Source of the DNA: Chitinophagaceae bacterium UBA4407 | Lineage (GTDB): Bacteria; Bacteroidota; Bacteroidia; Chitinophagales; Chitinophagaceae | DNA: 64,000 nucleotides | Assembly: GCA_002390845.1 (NCBI GenBank) | Contig: DGQT01000112.1 | Span: 1 to 64,000, forward strand | Direction of reading: 5' to 3' | Shown: positions 43,653 to 51,895 of the stretch, one piece after another | Layout: every line of letters starts with the position of its first letter | Position numbering within the stretch: position 1 is the first letter of the stretch | Notes under the pieces: model-generated | What the model saw: the letters and a program-made list of their open reading frames with translations, nothing else | The model's database searches: none | Told to the model about the DNA's origin: nothing | Translations under genes and position numbers: made by a program

Positions 43653-45371
43653 GTGAAAAAACTTTTTGCAACCCTGCTTTGTGCATTTGTATTTATTGGT
43701 GTATTAAATGCACAGGAATATTTTACCATTAAGCAATACAATATTAATGTTAAGGTTAACAAAGATGCATCGCTTGATATTACCGAAGCGATCAACGTGC
43801 ATTTTACTGAAAACCGGCATGGCATTATCAGGCTGATCCCTTATAAATATCAATTGCAGCCTTTGCCTTCCGGAACTGAAAAGGCCAACAGGCAAATGGA
43901 GTCTGGCGGTTATGCGCATACGGTTATTAAAAACATAGCAGTGGATGGATGGGATTATGATGTATCCGCAGAAGGCGATTATAAATCCATAAAAATTGGT
44001 TCTGCTGATAAGGTAGTTGATGGCGACCAGCAATACATTATTCACTACCAGGTTTTAAATGCCATCAATTTTTTTAATGATCATTCAGAACTATATTTTA
44101 ACCTCATTGGCGATAAATGGAACACAACGATTGATAATGTCCATTTTGCTGTAGAATTCTACGATCCATTACCTGCGGCACCTTCGGCTCTCGTTGCAAC
44201 CGGTGCGGCGGGATCAACTGAGAACTATACAGTCTCAACCTGGATCGGGAATAAAACATTTACAGGCAGCACTACCAAACCTTTGGCTAGTAATGAAGGG
44301 CTTACAGTAGGCATCAGTTTACCAAAAGATTTTTTAATTCAGCAGGATTACAGATTAATCGGAATAGAATGGCTGCTGCTTCCTTTAGGCGTTTTTATTG
44401 GTATGTTTTTAATATGGCGCAAGTGGGGCAAAGATGAAAAGGCAACTGTTCAAACAGAATATTACCCACCCGAAAATATAAGCCCAAGTGTATCTGGTTA
44501 TATCATTGATGACACGCTTGACCGCCGCGATCTTACTGCACTCATCCCTTATTGGGGTGCCGGTGGTTACCTGCAGGTAAAGGAAACAGAAAAAGAAGCT
44601 TTGTTCGGGCTGATAAAAAATAAAGAATACAGTTTCACAAAATTAAAAGAGTTGCCGGCAGATGCAATGACGTTTGAGAAAACGCTCTTCAACGGAATAT
44701 TTGCTACAGGCAAATTTGTAATGCTCAGCAATCTTAAAGATGTATTGTACTTAACGATAAACAAAGCGAAGAAAGAACTTGAAACTGAAGTAGACCGCAG
44801 TGCTTATTATCAAAAAGGTTCAAGAGGCCTTGGCTGGTTCTTTTTGTTCATCGGTATTGCCTTGTTTGTTTTCGGAATTTTTATGTCAGTAACTGATTGG
44901 CCGGAGCATTTATGGCTGGGCATTGCATTAATTGCAAGTGGCCTTATTACGCTGATCTTTGGAATTTTCATGGGTAAAAAAACGGAAAAGGGAACGGCCC
45001 TTTATCAAAAACTGGCTGGCTTTAAAGAGTTCATTAAATCAGTAGAGAAAGACCGCCTGCAGCAGTTCTTAAAAGAAGACGAACATTACTTTGATAAAGT
45101 GCTGCCCTATGCAATTGTATTCGATATGGCCGATACCTGGAAGGATAAATTAAAGGGTCTTGATATACCACCGCCTAACTGGTATTCCGGCAACTACGCC
45201 ACTTTTAATACAATGATGTTCATGAACAGCCTCGACCATTCAATGAATGAAATGTCGAAGAATTTTTACAGTGCACCAAACAATAGCAGCAGTAGTGGCG
45301 GCAGTTTCAGCAGTGGGGGCGGCTTTAGCAGCGGTGGTGGTTTTGGCGGCGGCGGCGGTAGTAGCTGGTAA
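43653..45371 (+). CDS. DUF2207 family membrane protein
   Basis: A 572-residue protein starting with GTG. Signal peptide (1-21), an extracytoplasmic DUF2207 domain (about 22-230), a helix near 240-257 (IEWLLLPLGVFIGMFLIW), a cytoplasmic part with DDTLDRRDLTALIPYWGAGGYL, two more helices (around 390-432), and a C-terminal low-complexity tail rich in Gly and Ser (GGFSSGGGFGGGGGSSW at the end), like that of the TPM/DUF2207 family. Probably acts with LemA. Biochemical role unknown. Confidence 0.9.
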   Translation: MKKLFATLLCAFVFIGVLNAQEYFTIKQYNINVKVNKDASLDITEAINVHFTENRHGIIRLIPYKYQLQPLPSGTEKANRQMESGGYAHTVIKNIAVDGWDYDVSAEGDYKSIKIGSADKVVDGDQQYIIHYQVLNAINFFNDHSELYFNLIGDKWNTTIDNVHFAVEFYDPLPAAPSALVATGAAGSTENYTVSTWIGNKTFTGSTTKPLASNEGLTVGISLPKDFLIQQDYRLIGIEWLLLPLGVFIGMFLIWRKWGKDEKATVQTEYYPPENISPSVSGYIIDDTLDRRDLTALIPYWGAGGYLQVKETEKEALFGLIKNKEYSFTKLKELPADAMTFEKTLFNGIFATGKFVMLSNLKDVLYLTINKAKKELETEVDRSAYYQKGSRGLGWFFLFIGIALFVFGIFMSVTDWPEHLWLGIALIASGLITLIFGIFMGKKTEKGTALYQKLAGFKEFIKSVEKDRLQQFLKEDEHYFDKVLPYAIVFDMADTWKDKLKGLDIPPPNWYSGNYATFNTMMFMNSLDHSMNEMSKNFYSAPNNSSSSGGSFSSGGGFSSGGGFGGGGGSSW

Positions 45372-45375
45372 TTTT

Positions 45376-45480
45376 TTTGAGCCGGACTATCATATTTCTA
45401 TGAAGCTTTTCTTGCGTCGCACACTTATACGGTTTGATATTTTATTGAGCTTTCATTGCGGCGAAGATTGAAGCGTATGT
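45376..45480 (+). repeat. IRE-A element, long form
   Basis: TGAGCCGGAC starts 8 bases after the DUF2207 stop; ATGAAGCTTTTC; core TTGCGTCGCACACTTATAC (45412-45430); right block TTGAGCTTTCATTGCGGCG and AAGATTGAAGCG. Confidence 0.8.
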
Positions 45481-45638
45481 AGTATAGATGTTTTAAATCT
45501 ATGAGGTTTTGAAAACCTTATAGATTTACGCAGTTTAAAGAAAATATAACAGCGAAATCTTTTTCTTCTCCTTTTCGGATGGTTATGTTCATGGAATAGA
45601 TTCTTTTTATTTTACCGACTAAATAAGCATACTGCGTA

Positions 45639-46415
45639 CTAAGAACTTAATAGCATTAAAGCGAGTGTCAAAAACCCACTTAAGGAAATTATTAATAACG
45701 CTTTTTGTTTGTCAATTTTAAAAACTTCTCTAATATTCTCTTTGAAAATTATGTATAGTGTTCCGGTTAAAAAGACAAGTTGAATTATATATGTAGCAGA
45801 AGAAGACTTTGGAAATAAATCATGAAGCCCTTCGAATTGAGAAGGTTTCCAACTGAGCAAATCAATTAGCATCCATAATGCTCCAACGGCTGAATATGAC
45901 ACAAAGATTGCAAGCATTATCCAACCTCTTGTTTTTCTTTTATAAAAATTGAAAGCTGCAATAGGTGCTACAGCAAGTGGAGTTAGATAAGAAACACTCA
46001 GCATAGGGAAGCTGGTTAAGTCTTCAATATATCCGGCAATTGATTTAAAATCTTTAATGAATTGAAAAAGAAAAATTGCAAAGTAAGCAAGGGAAATAAG
46101 CCTGATTAGTTTATCAGTATTTGGTAATGATGAGTGAATTGGATTTATGGTATCTGCAAAAAAATTTCCTGCATTTTTAATTTTATTTTCTATTGCTTTT
46201 GTTTTATTGCTTTGCTTTTGTTTTTGCAATTGTTTTTCAATAAGAGGTTTTTTAGCTTCGCTTATTTCTATTTCAGAAAGCTTTCTACTATTGAATTCAT
46301 TTTTTGCAGTTTCAACCGCCAAAGACTGATAATTTTCCTGATTTTCAAGAATGTCCAAAAGTTCTGTATTGCTTAGGGTCTTATAATACTCACTAAACTC
46401 GTTTGTTATTGCCAT
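45639..46415 (-). CDS. Hypothetical membrane protein
   Basis: Not recognised. 258 residues: a soluble N-terminal region with a helical repeat-like segment (about 10-60: TLSNTELLDILENQENYQSL), a lysine-rich coiled segment (62-85, KKPLIEKQLQKQKQSNK), and then five predicted membrane helices (about 108-127, 143-163, 168-190, 210-228, 240-257). The N-terminal segment is of a kind seen in Bacteroidota proteins that begin with FSEYYKTLSNTEL-like text. A 227-base gap with no further gene separates it from the DUF2207 gene. Confidence 0.7.
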   Translation of the reverse strand: MAITNEFSEYYKTLSNTELLDILENQENYQSLAVETAKNEFNSRKLSEIEISEAKKPLIEKQLQKQKQSNKTKAIENKIKNAGNFFADTINPIHSSLPNTDKLIRLISLAYFAIFLFQFIKDFKSIAGYIEDLTSFPMLSVSYLTPLAVAPIAAFNFYKRKTRGWIMLAIFVSYSAVGALWMLIDLLSWKPSQFEGLHDLFPKSSSATYIIQLVFLTGTLYIIFKENIREVFKIDKQKALLIISLSGFLTLALMLLSS

Positions 46416-46527
46416 ATGCTTTCAGTTTATTTATTATGCAGCATCAATATAGCACAAATGCTTAGCCTGTAACATATTCGAGACCTGATAGGTATAGATA
46501 ATCTTCGCACTGCCCAAAAAAATTCCT

Positions 46528-46590
46528 TCAGTACAAGAGTGCGACGCAAGGAACGATGAGAAAAGAATATCTGTTTGGTTCAAAAAAACT
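46528..46590 (-). repeat. IRE-A element
   Basis: Core visible as GTACAAGAGTGCGACGCAAG (46531-46550), then GAACGATGAG; ends GTTTGGTTCAAAAAAAC, 7 bases before the stop codon of the radical SAM gene. Confidence 0.75.
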
Positions 46591-46596
46591 TCGCTA

Positions 46597-47892
46597 CTAA
46601 TAATGGGCAAAATCCATTTCGTAATTGCCTTTCTGCCTTTCGATTGGAGGATTAAAATAACCGAATTTTAAATGCGGGAATTCTTCGTGTATCAGTTCCA
46701 TGAACTGTTTTACGCCCATGATCTCGCCGGTTTCTGTAACACCAATTTTAGCAAGGTACCAGTCGGGATCAATATTAAAATTGCGCCACTGTATCATGGT
46801 AAGGTCGGTGTCTTTTATTAGTTTGCGCAGGGCTTCGTATTCTTCTACACTGTCCGTCATTCCGGGGAAAACAAAGTAGTTAATGCTGGCCCAGCCGCCA
46901 TAGCTGCGCATTACTTTAAGGCTCTCAACAATATCTTCGAACTGGTAATTATTGGGACGGTAATAAGGCGTGTAAATATGTTTGCGGGCAGAGTTTGTGC
47001 TAACACGAATACTGTTTAAACCCGCTTCGCACAGGGCTTTTACTGCATCGGGCTTGCTGCCATTGGTGTTGATGTTGATGCTGCCGCGGCTGGTATGTTT
47101 GCGCATTTCAATGATGGCTTCGCGGATAGTTTCCCACATCAGCAGAGGTTCTCCTTCGCAACCCTGCCCAAAACTAACAATGGGATAAGGCGCATCCATT
47201 AAATGCGGCACGGTGAACTCGGTAATTTCTTCGGCAGTCGGTTTAAAAGTGAGCCTGTCCTGCGTAGAAACGATGGTTTCTTCCACAGGCTGAAAAGAAA
47301 TGCAACCGATGCAGTTGGCATTGCATGCAGGCGAAGATGGTACGGGGCACTCCCATCGGTGCAACGAAAAATTTCTTGCGGCAGGACAATGATAAGTCAA
47401 CGCACAATTATTCATCAGGTGTTTTACCAGCCTGTTGTGCGGGTAAGTTTCCAATAAATGTTCTGCACCGGATTTTATTTTTTCCTCATCGTAGCCAGCG
47501 CATTCCTGGCGGATATCCTGTTCAATCCGCATGGCAGCAACGTAAAATTTATTATCGAACCAGCCTGCGGCGGTATAGCAAAACAAAGGAAGCGTAGGTG
47601 CGCCAGGTTCTGTTTCGTAGGCGGCAATGTATAAACCGGTATGTGCAGGAGGAATAAATGCTGCAACCGCCCAGCCTTTATCGCACAAACGCATATCGCC
47701 TGTTGCTACATCAATGCCAATACCTCTGCGCCCTGGAAGTTCATATAAGTTGCCGCCCTCGGGTAATTCTATCCAATCCTCATCAGGCACAGGATAAGCA
47801 TCCCAGCCTGCACGGCCGGTTGCGAACAAAGTAGTGTCTTCAAAAATATTTCCTTTACCATCGGAGTATAATATGTAGGGAGATTGATTCAT
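46597..47892 (-). CDS. Radical SAM protein
   Basis: A 431-residue predicted radical S-adenosylmethionine enzyme. The cluster motif is CNANCIGC (CX3CX2C, near 190-197), not the most common CX3CX2C-aromatic form because Ile precedes Gly-Cys. FGQGCEGEPLLMWETI (near 238) is the GGE-like region, and NTNGSKPDAVKALCEAGLNSIRVSTNS (near 275, in part) is the typical third to fourth strand. A 180-residue N-terminal domain without known match precedes the barrel. Substrate unknown; it stands alone. Confidence 0.85.
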   Translation of the reverse strand: MNQSPYILYSDGKGNIFEDTTLFATGRAGWDAYPVPDEDWIELPEGGNLYELPGRRGIGIDVATGDMRLCDKGWAVAAFIPPAHTGLYIAAYETEPGAPTLPLFCYTAAGWFDNKFYVAAMRIEQDIRQECAGYDEEKIKSGAEHLLETYPHNRLVKHLMNNCALTYHCPAARNFSLHRWECPVPSSPACNANCIGCISFQPVEETIVSTQDRLTFKPTAEEITEFTVPHLMDAPYPIVSFGQGCEGEPLLMWETIREAIIEMRKHTSRGSININTNGSKPDAVKALCEAGLNSIRVSTNSARKHIYTPYYRPNNYQFEDIVESLKVMRSYGGWASINYFVFPGMTDSVEEYEALRKLIKDTDLTMIQWRNFNIDPDWYLAKIGVTETGEIMGVKQFMELIHEEFPHLKFGYFNPPIERQKGNYEMDFAHY

Positions 47893-48108
47893 AAAATTAT
47901 GAGTAAGCCTAGAAGCTGTTTAAATTTAGTTTGCACCGTTTAGTTTAAAACCAAAAGATGCCATCTTTACATCTGATGAAGTGATTGTCCCGAAACAAGT
48001 TCGGGATAAACTGTGCAACGAAGATGCCATAAAAAACCATAGCTGGTATTTAAATAAATCATTTGAATAATAAACTTAAGCCGCAAACAACTGCACAATT
48101 ATAATCTT

Positions 48109-48250
48109 GTTATTTACTTTTTTGTCTTGACACAAAAAAGTAACAAAAAAAGTCAAGAAAGAAAAGATATACAGCACTTTTCTTTCTTTCGCCCTGATTA
48201 AGCTTTGTACTACTGTAAACTGAACTATTGAACCTTGATGATCAACGCGA
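48109..48250 (+). repeat. Structured pseudoknot-hairpin element, copy 1
   Basis: Stem 1: TTACTTTTTTG (48114-48124) with CAAAAAAGTAA (48133-48143). Its 8-nt loop TCTTGACA pairs through TCTTGAC with GTCAAGA (48152-48158). Stem 3: AAGAAAGAAAAG (48155-48166) with CTTTTCTTTCTT (48177-48188), loop ATATACAGCA. A conserved tail contains TACTACTGTAA (48208-48218) and TTGATGA. It lies in a 410-base gap without a gene, downstream of the minus-strand gene at 48303. Copy 2 is at 56249-56388. Confidence 0.75.
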
Positions 48251-48302
48251 TTCGATATGCAGTTAATCTTGATTATCCTAAAAATAATTTTTAGAAAGTT
48301 TC

Positions 48303-48860
48303 TTATCTAACTGCATTAAGCTTAGAGCGGCAAAATTCGTTAAATTCTGCTTCATTGTAAATATTCGATTCTTTCGAAAGAATTTCTGATTGGATCATTC
48401 TGTTATTTTTAAAGTCGATTGTAATTAAACCGTCTTTTAAAACAATGTTTTGCAGGTTGTTCCAGTAAAATATTTTCTTAGGGTAAGTATGCAACTCAAT
48501 TTGGTTAGCGGAAAATAACAGCTCAAATTTTTCCTTTACTGCCGATCTTAATATTGCAATAATTACAATGGCCAGCGCAATCCATAGATACCCGGCTAAT
48601 ATCCAGGCTGCAATAACCCAAAGGAAACCTGTATCAAGAAAATTGGTTTTTTTAAAGAAAACGAAACGCTTTAATTTTTGATCGTACAAAACAAAAAAAA
48701 TGCTCAATACAATCAAAGGTGGCCAGATATAACCAAGGGGATCGTTTGCATAAAATGCAACCAGTGTAAGACTTATGGCATTGATCAAAAGAATAAAAAC
48801 CTGGAGTGGTTTCATGAAGCGGTAGCGCTCATTGGCAATAAAGATCTTGTATTGCTGCAT
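48303..48860 (-). CDS. Hypothetical membrane protein
   Basis: Not recognised. 185 residues with four likely membrane helices in two hairpins (about 17-36 and 44-61, then 78-94 and 93-108), followed by a soluble C-terminal half (110-185) containing LFSANQIELHTYPKKIFYWNNL and a short helix. The layout resembles small bacterial YcxB-like or PH-like membrane proteins. It begins 4 nt after the stop of the arginase-family gene on the same strand, so they probably share a transcript, although no functional link is obvious. Confidence 0.7.
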   Translation of the reverse strand: MQQYKIFIANERYRFMKPLQVFILLINAISLTLVAFYANDPLGYIWPPLIVLSIFFVLYDQKLKRFVFFKKTNFLDTGFLWVIAAWILAGYLWIALAIVIIAILRSAVKEKFELLFSANQIELHTYPKKIFYWNNLQNIVLKDGLITIDFKNNRMIQSEILSKESNIYNEAEFNEFCRSKLNAVR

Positions 48861-48864
48861 TCGC

Positions 48865-49911
48865 TCAACTGTTGCTTTTCATCAGGAAATTACAAAGCTT
48901 CCACAACATTCTTGCGCCTACATTGCTGTCCCAGTTATGCTCTGTTCCCACTGCCACTTCTACCAGGTCGAAGCCGATAAGTTTTCTGCCACTTTCTACT
49001 ACTTTCTTGAAAAGATAAATTACCTGTTCTGCATTTAAACCGCCGGGCACGGGTGTACCAGTGTTGGGACAAAGTTTTCGATCAAGGCCATCGATGTCAA
49101 AGCTGATATAAACCTGCTGTGGTAAATGGTTTACAATAGTATCGGCAATATGCCCCCAGGTCTGGCCTTCAAATGCTCTTTCTTTTAAATGATCATCGAA
49201 ATAGGATATTACCCTGTAATTGCTGTTGCAGATATAATTCCATTCTTCTTCTGAATAATCCCGAACGCCTATCTGTAACAGCCGTTCAATTTCAGGGATG
49301 GTTTCCAGCGCATTGTACATGATTGAAGCATGAGAATGTGTAAACCCCTGGTAGGTTTTGCGCAGGTCGCAGTGGGCATCAATTTGCAGAATTCCGTAAG
49401 TACCATATTTTTCACCCAGCGCTTTGTAAAAACCTAAAGGTGTGCTATGGTCGCCACCTACAAGCCCCACCAGCTTATTGTTTTGAAGAAGTGCTTTTGT
49501 TTGCTCGTACACCCAGTTATTCAGCATAATGCTGCCTTCATTAATTTCTTTCAGGCTTTTGCACATAAACTTATTGTCCTCTACAAGTGAGCCCCGGGAA
49601 ATATAATCGATATACAGCTCAGCTTCTTTACGCAGGTAATCGCTTTTCATCAGAATTTTCTTTTCCACTTCCTGCATAAAATAGCCGTTACGCCAGCCGT
49701 TGGGTACATACGCATCAAAAATATCTACCTGCATACTGGCTTTAAAAATATGGTCTGGGCTACGGGCAGTGCCTGCGCCATAGCTTGCTGTAACCTCCCA
49801 GGGTACAGGCAAAAGAACCAGTTTTGCTTCTTCTTCGGAAAAGGGTAGCCCGAAAATATTGTTGTTTGGATTACTCGCCACATTCGGGTCGAACTTCGAT
49901 AGGTCTGCCAT
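48865..49911 (-). CDS. Arginase/agmatinase/formimidoylglutamase family protein
   Basis: A 348-residue ureohydrolase-fold enzyme with a binuclear manganese site. Metal motifs are GGDHSTPLG (near 152), DAHCDLRK (near 178-185) and SFDIDGLDRKLCPNTGTPVPGG (in part, near 273). The last motif and DLVEVAVGTEHNWDSNVG resemble Bacteroidota formimidoylglutamase-like proteins more than true arginase. Histidine-degradation genes are absent nearby, so the substrate stays open. Start taken at MADLSKFDP (49911); an upstream ATG at 49926 adds five residues. Confidence 0.85.
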   Translation of the reverse strand: MADLSKFDPNVASNPNNNIFGLPFSEEEAKLVLLPVPWEVTASYGAGTARSPDHIFKASMQVDIFDAYVPNGWRNGYFMQEVEKKILMKSDYLRKEAELYIDYISRGSLVEDNKFMCKSLKEINEGSIMLNNWVYEQTKALLQNNKLVGLVGGDHSTPLGFYKALGEKYGTYGILQIDAHCDLRKTYQGFTHSHASIMYNALETIPEIERLLQIGVRDYSEEEWNYICNSNYRVISYFDDHLKERAFEGQTWGHIADTIVNHLPQQVYISFDIDGLDRKLCPNTGTPVPGGLNAEQVIYLFKKVVESGRKLIGFDLVEVAVGTEHNWDSNVGARMLWKLCNFLMKSNS

Positions 49912-50006
49912 AACACTGAATAACATTAAAAAAGAGGGTGCAATTTACTCGCTTATTTGCGAATAGCCGAAAGTTTGTTGAACGGGGAATACAGAAAGAA
50001 ATTTTA

Positions 50007-50105
50007 TAGGCCCGACTTAGGAATATAAATTGAGCTTTTCTTGCGTCGCACACTTGAGCGGTTTGATTAAATAATGAGCTTTTACCGCAGCGAAGATTGA
50101 AGCGA
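50007..50105 (+). repeat. IRE-A element, long form
   Basis: AGGCCCGAC end, TTGAGCTTTTC, core TTGCGTCGCACACTTGAGC (50041-50059), right block ATGAGCTTTTACCGCAGCG and AAGATTGAAGCG. The rest of the 446-base gap holds only small hairpins (CCCTTTGCAAAGGGG at 50239-50253). Confidence 0.75.
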
Positions 50106-50357
50106 AGACTGTATCGGAACGAAGTAGGCCAGACAACCAACAGCGGCAAGGAAAGTAGTTACTGGTAATAATTAAAATTGTCGTTTGCAGAACTAACTTT
50201 GAATAATGGGTAATCGAATTTGATTGCATTTTTAAAACCCTTTGCAAAGGGGATTTATTTTGGTTAAAGATGTGCTGCGGAACATCTGGAACAACGGGTA
50301 CAAATTGACCTGCGACTGCAAAAATTTTGATACAGCCTTGAATGTTTAATCTGTAAT

Positions 50358-50741
50358 ATGTTTAATAAAGTAGTCAAATACAATATTTTATTTCTTCTTC
50401 TTTTCTCTTTATGTTATTGCAATAATAACAGAAGTAAAAAGAAAATTAAAGCGGTTATAACTTTATGCAATCAGCAACTTTTTGTCGAAAAATATGAGAT
50501 ATCGGGAGGGGGTGCTTATGATGGAGATATAATATCAGCTTACTTAACTGATTCCACAAATTTTAGATTATATCTGCGCACATACGATAATGCACATGAA
50601 GGTCTTAGATTTCAATGTAGCGGCGAAAATATTATAACCGTCTATTACTTGGTGGCAGATACTACCTCAAACGAATTCGAAGTTCGCGATACAACAGTTT
50701 ACAATCTAACTTTATTGAGAAAAAAGAAAATATTTGAATAA
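50358..50741 (+). CDS. Small hypothetical lipoprotein
   Basis: Not recognised. 127 residues with a basic start (MFNKVVKYN), a hydrophobic stretch (10-17) and a possible lipobox ending LCYC (Cys20), followed by NNNRSKKK. The mature part looks beta-rich (LFVEKYEISGGGAYDGDII, RLYLRTYDNAHEG, ITVYYLV) and contains paired cysteines. Composition is more AT-rich than its neighbours. Stands alone between two IRE elements. Confidence 0.6.
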   Translation: MFNKVVKYNILFLLLFSLCYCNNNRSKKKIKAVITLCNQQLFVEKYEISGGGAYDGDIISAYLTDSTNFRLYLRTYDNAHEGLRFQCSGENIITVYYLVADTTSNEFEVRDTTVYNLTLLRKKKIFE

Positions 50742-50889
50742 CAGGATTTCTTTCGCCGTAATACCTATTTCAAAAACTTCCTTCTCCGGAAAGTCTCTTC
50801 ATATAGCTTTTGTGTGTAGCAGGTACTCTGCGGTTTGTTGGCCATATTGTTTAATTAAAACCAGCTTTTTTCGCTACGGTTAAGCTCAT

Positions 50890-50962
50890 TCATGTCCCGA
50901 ACGTACAAGTGAGTGACACAACCGGCGATGCCATGAAATACTTTGGCCGGGTTCAAAAAAAA
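50890..50962 (-). repeat. IRE-B element
   Basis: Core as GTACAAGTGAGTGACACAA (50903-50921), then CCGGCGATGCC and the TTGGCCGGGTTCAAAAAAAA end. Confidence 0.75.
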
Positions 50963-51019
50963 TACTTCATAAAAACAAAAAACCCACCAATAATGGCGGG
51001 TTATAGTATTTACTTAGGC

Positions 51020-51085
51020 TGTCATCCTGAAGCCGTCCGTGCTACGGCAAGCATTCGTTTATGCAGGGCTAACTTCAGAATGACA
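51020..51085. mobile_element. 66-bp element with GTCAT terminal inverted repeats
   Basis: TGTCATCCTGAAG (51020-51032) and CTTCAGAATGACA (51073-51085) are inverted repeats with one mismatch. The centre holds CCGTCCGTGCTACGG. Too short to code. It lies 19 bases beyond the 3' end of the sigma factor gene; AACCCACC..GGCGGGTT just before it (50987-51002) could be a terminator for that gene. A gap of 363 bases here has no gene. Confidence 0.65.
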
Positions 51086-51104
51086 ATATTTTTAATGGTG
51101 CAAT

Positions 51105-51686
51105 TTATAAACTTAATTGTTTTTCGAGCATCATCTTGCGCAAATTAATTAAACCATAACGCATTCTGCCCAACGCCGTGTTAATACTGCAATTGGTTGC
51201 CGCTGCAATTTCTTTAAAACTCATATCGCCAAAATGGCGCAGTACAATTACTTCGCGTTGCTCTTCGGGCAACGCGGCCAGCATATTGTGCATCCGGTCG
51301 TAGCCTTGCTGGCGAATCATTTTTTGTTCGGCGTTTTCGTTTACCACAACGATCACTTCAAACACATCTTGTTTATCGCTGGTTAAAATGGTGGGTGTGC
51401 GCTTAACTTTTCTAAAATGGTCAACACAAAGGTTGTGCGCAATACGCATAGCCCAGGGTAAAAATTTACCTTCTTCGTTATAGCGCCTGCTGCGCAGGGT
51501 ATCTATAATTCGCACAAAGGTTTCCTGGAAAAGGTCTTCGGCCAGGTATTTATCTTTTACAATAAATTGTATTGAACTGAACAACTTATCCTTGTAACGG
51601 GTTATCAGTGCTTCGAGTGCAGGGGAATTACCATCCTGAAATGCGATTACTAATTCGGTGTCGGTAAACTGGTTAAACTTTCTCAT
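51105..51686 (-). CDS. ECF RNA polymerase sigma factor
   Basis: A 193-residue sigma-70 factor with only regions 2 and 4. Region 2: DKLFSSIQFIVKDKYLAEDLFQETFVRI (near 32, in part) and AMRIAHNLCVDHFRK (near 78). Region 4: LPEEQREVIVLRHFGDMSFKEIA (near 137, in part) and CSINTALGRMRYGLINLRK as the helix-turn-helix. No anti-sigma gene is adjacent. I start at MRKFNQFTD (51686), the family start; an upstream ATG at 51719 adds 11 residues. Confidence 0.92.
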   Translation of the reverse strand: MRKFNQFTDTELVIAFQDGNSPALEALITRYKDKLFSSIQFIVKDKYLAEDLFQETFVRIIDTLRSRRYNEEGKFLPWAMRIAHNLCVDHFRKVKRTPTILTSDKQDVFEVIVVVNENAEQKMIRQQGYDRMHNMLAALPEEQREVIVLRHFGDMSFKEIAAATNCSINTALGRMRYGLINLRKMMLEKQLSL

Positions 51687-51895
51687 ATAAATGCTTTTTA
51701 TTAGGATTAAGCAGGCCACTTAAAGGAATTTTTTTCAGTAAATGGCTATGAGTAAAATTTAACTTATACGCTTGGTTTTTGTGAAGACTTCGTGAAATTA
51801 TAATTATTAATCAGACTTACAGCCTGCAAAATGTAAAAAAATTGTGAATTAATCAAATTTGATTTTGCTTTGTTTTAAGATACGTAAAAAATAAT

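Noticed and set aside
50909..51148. 79-residue open frame
   Set aside because: It is made of an IRE-B, a hairpin and the 66-bp inverted-repeat element.
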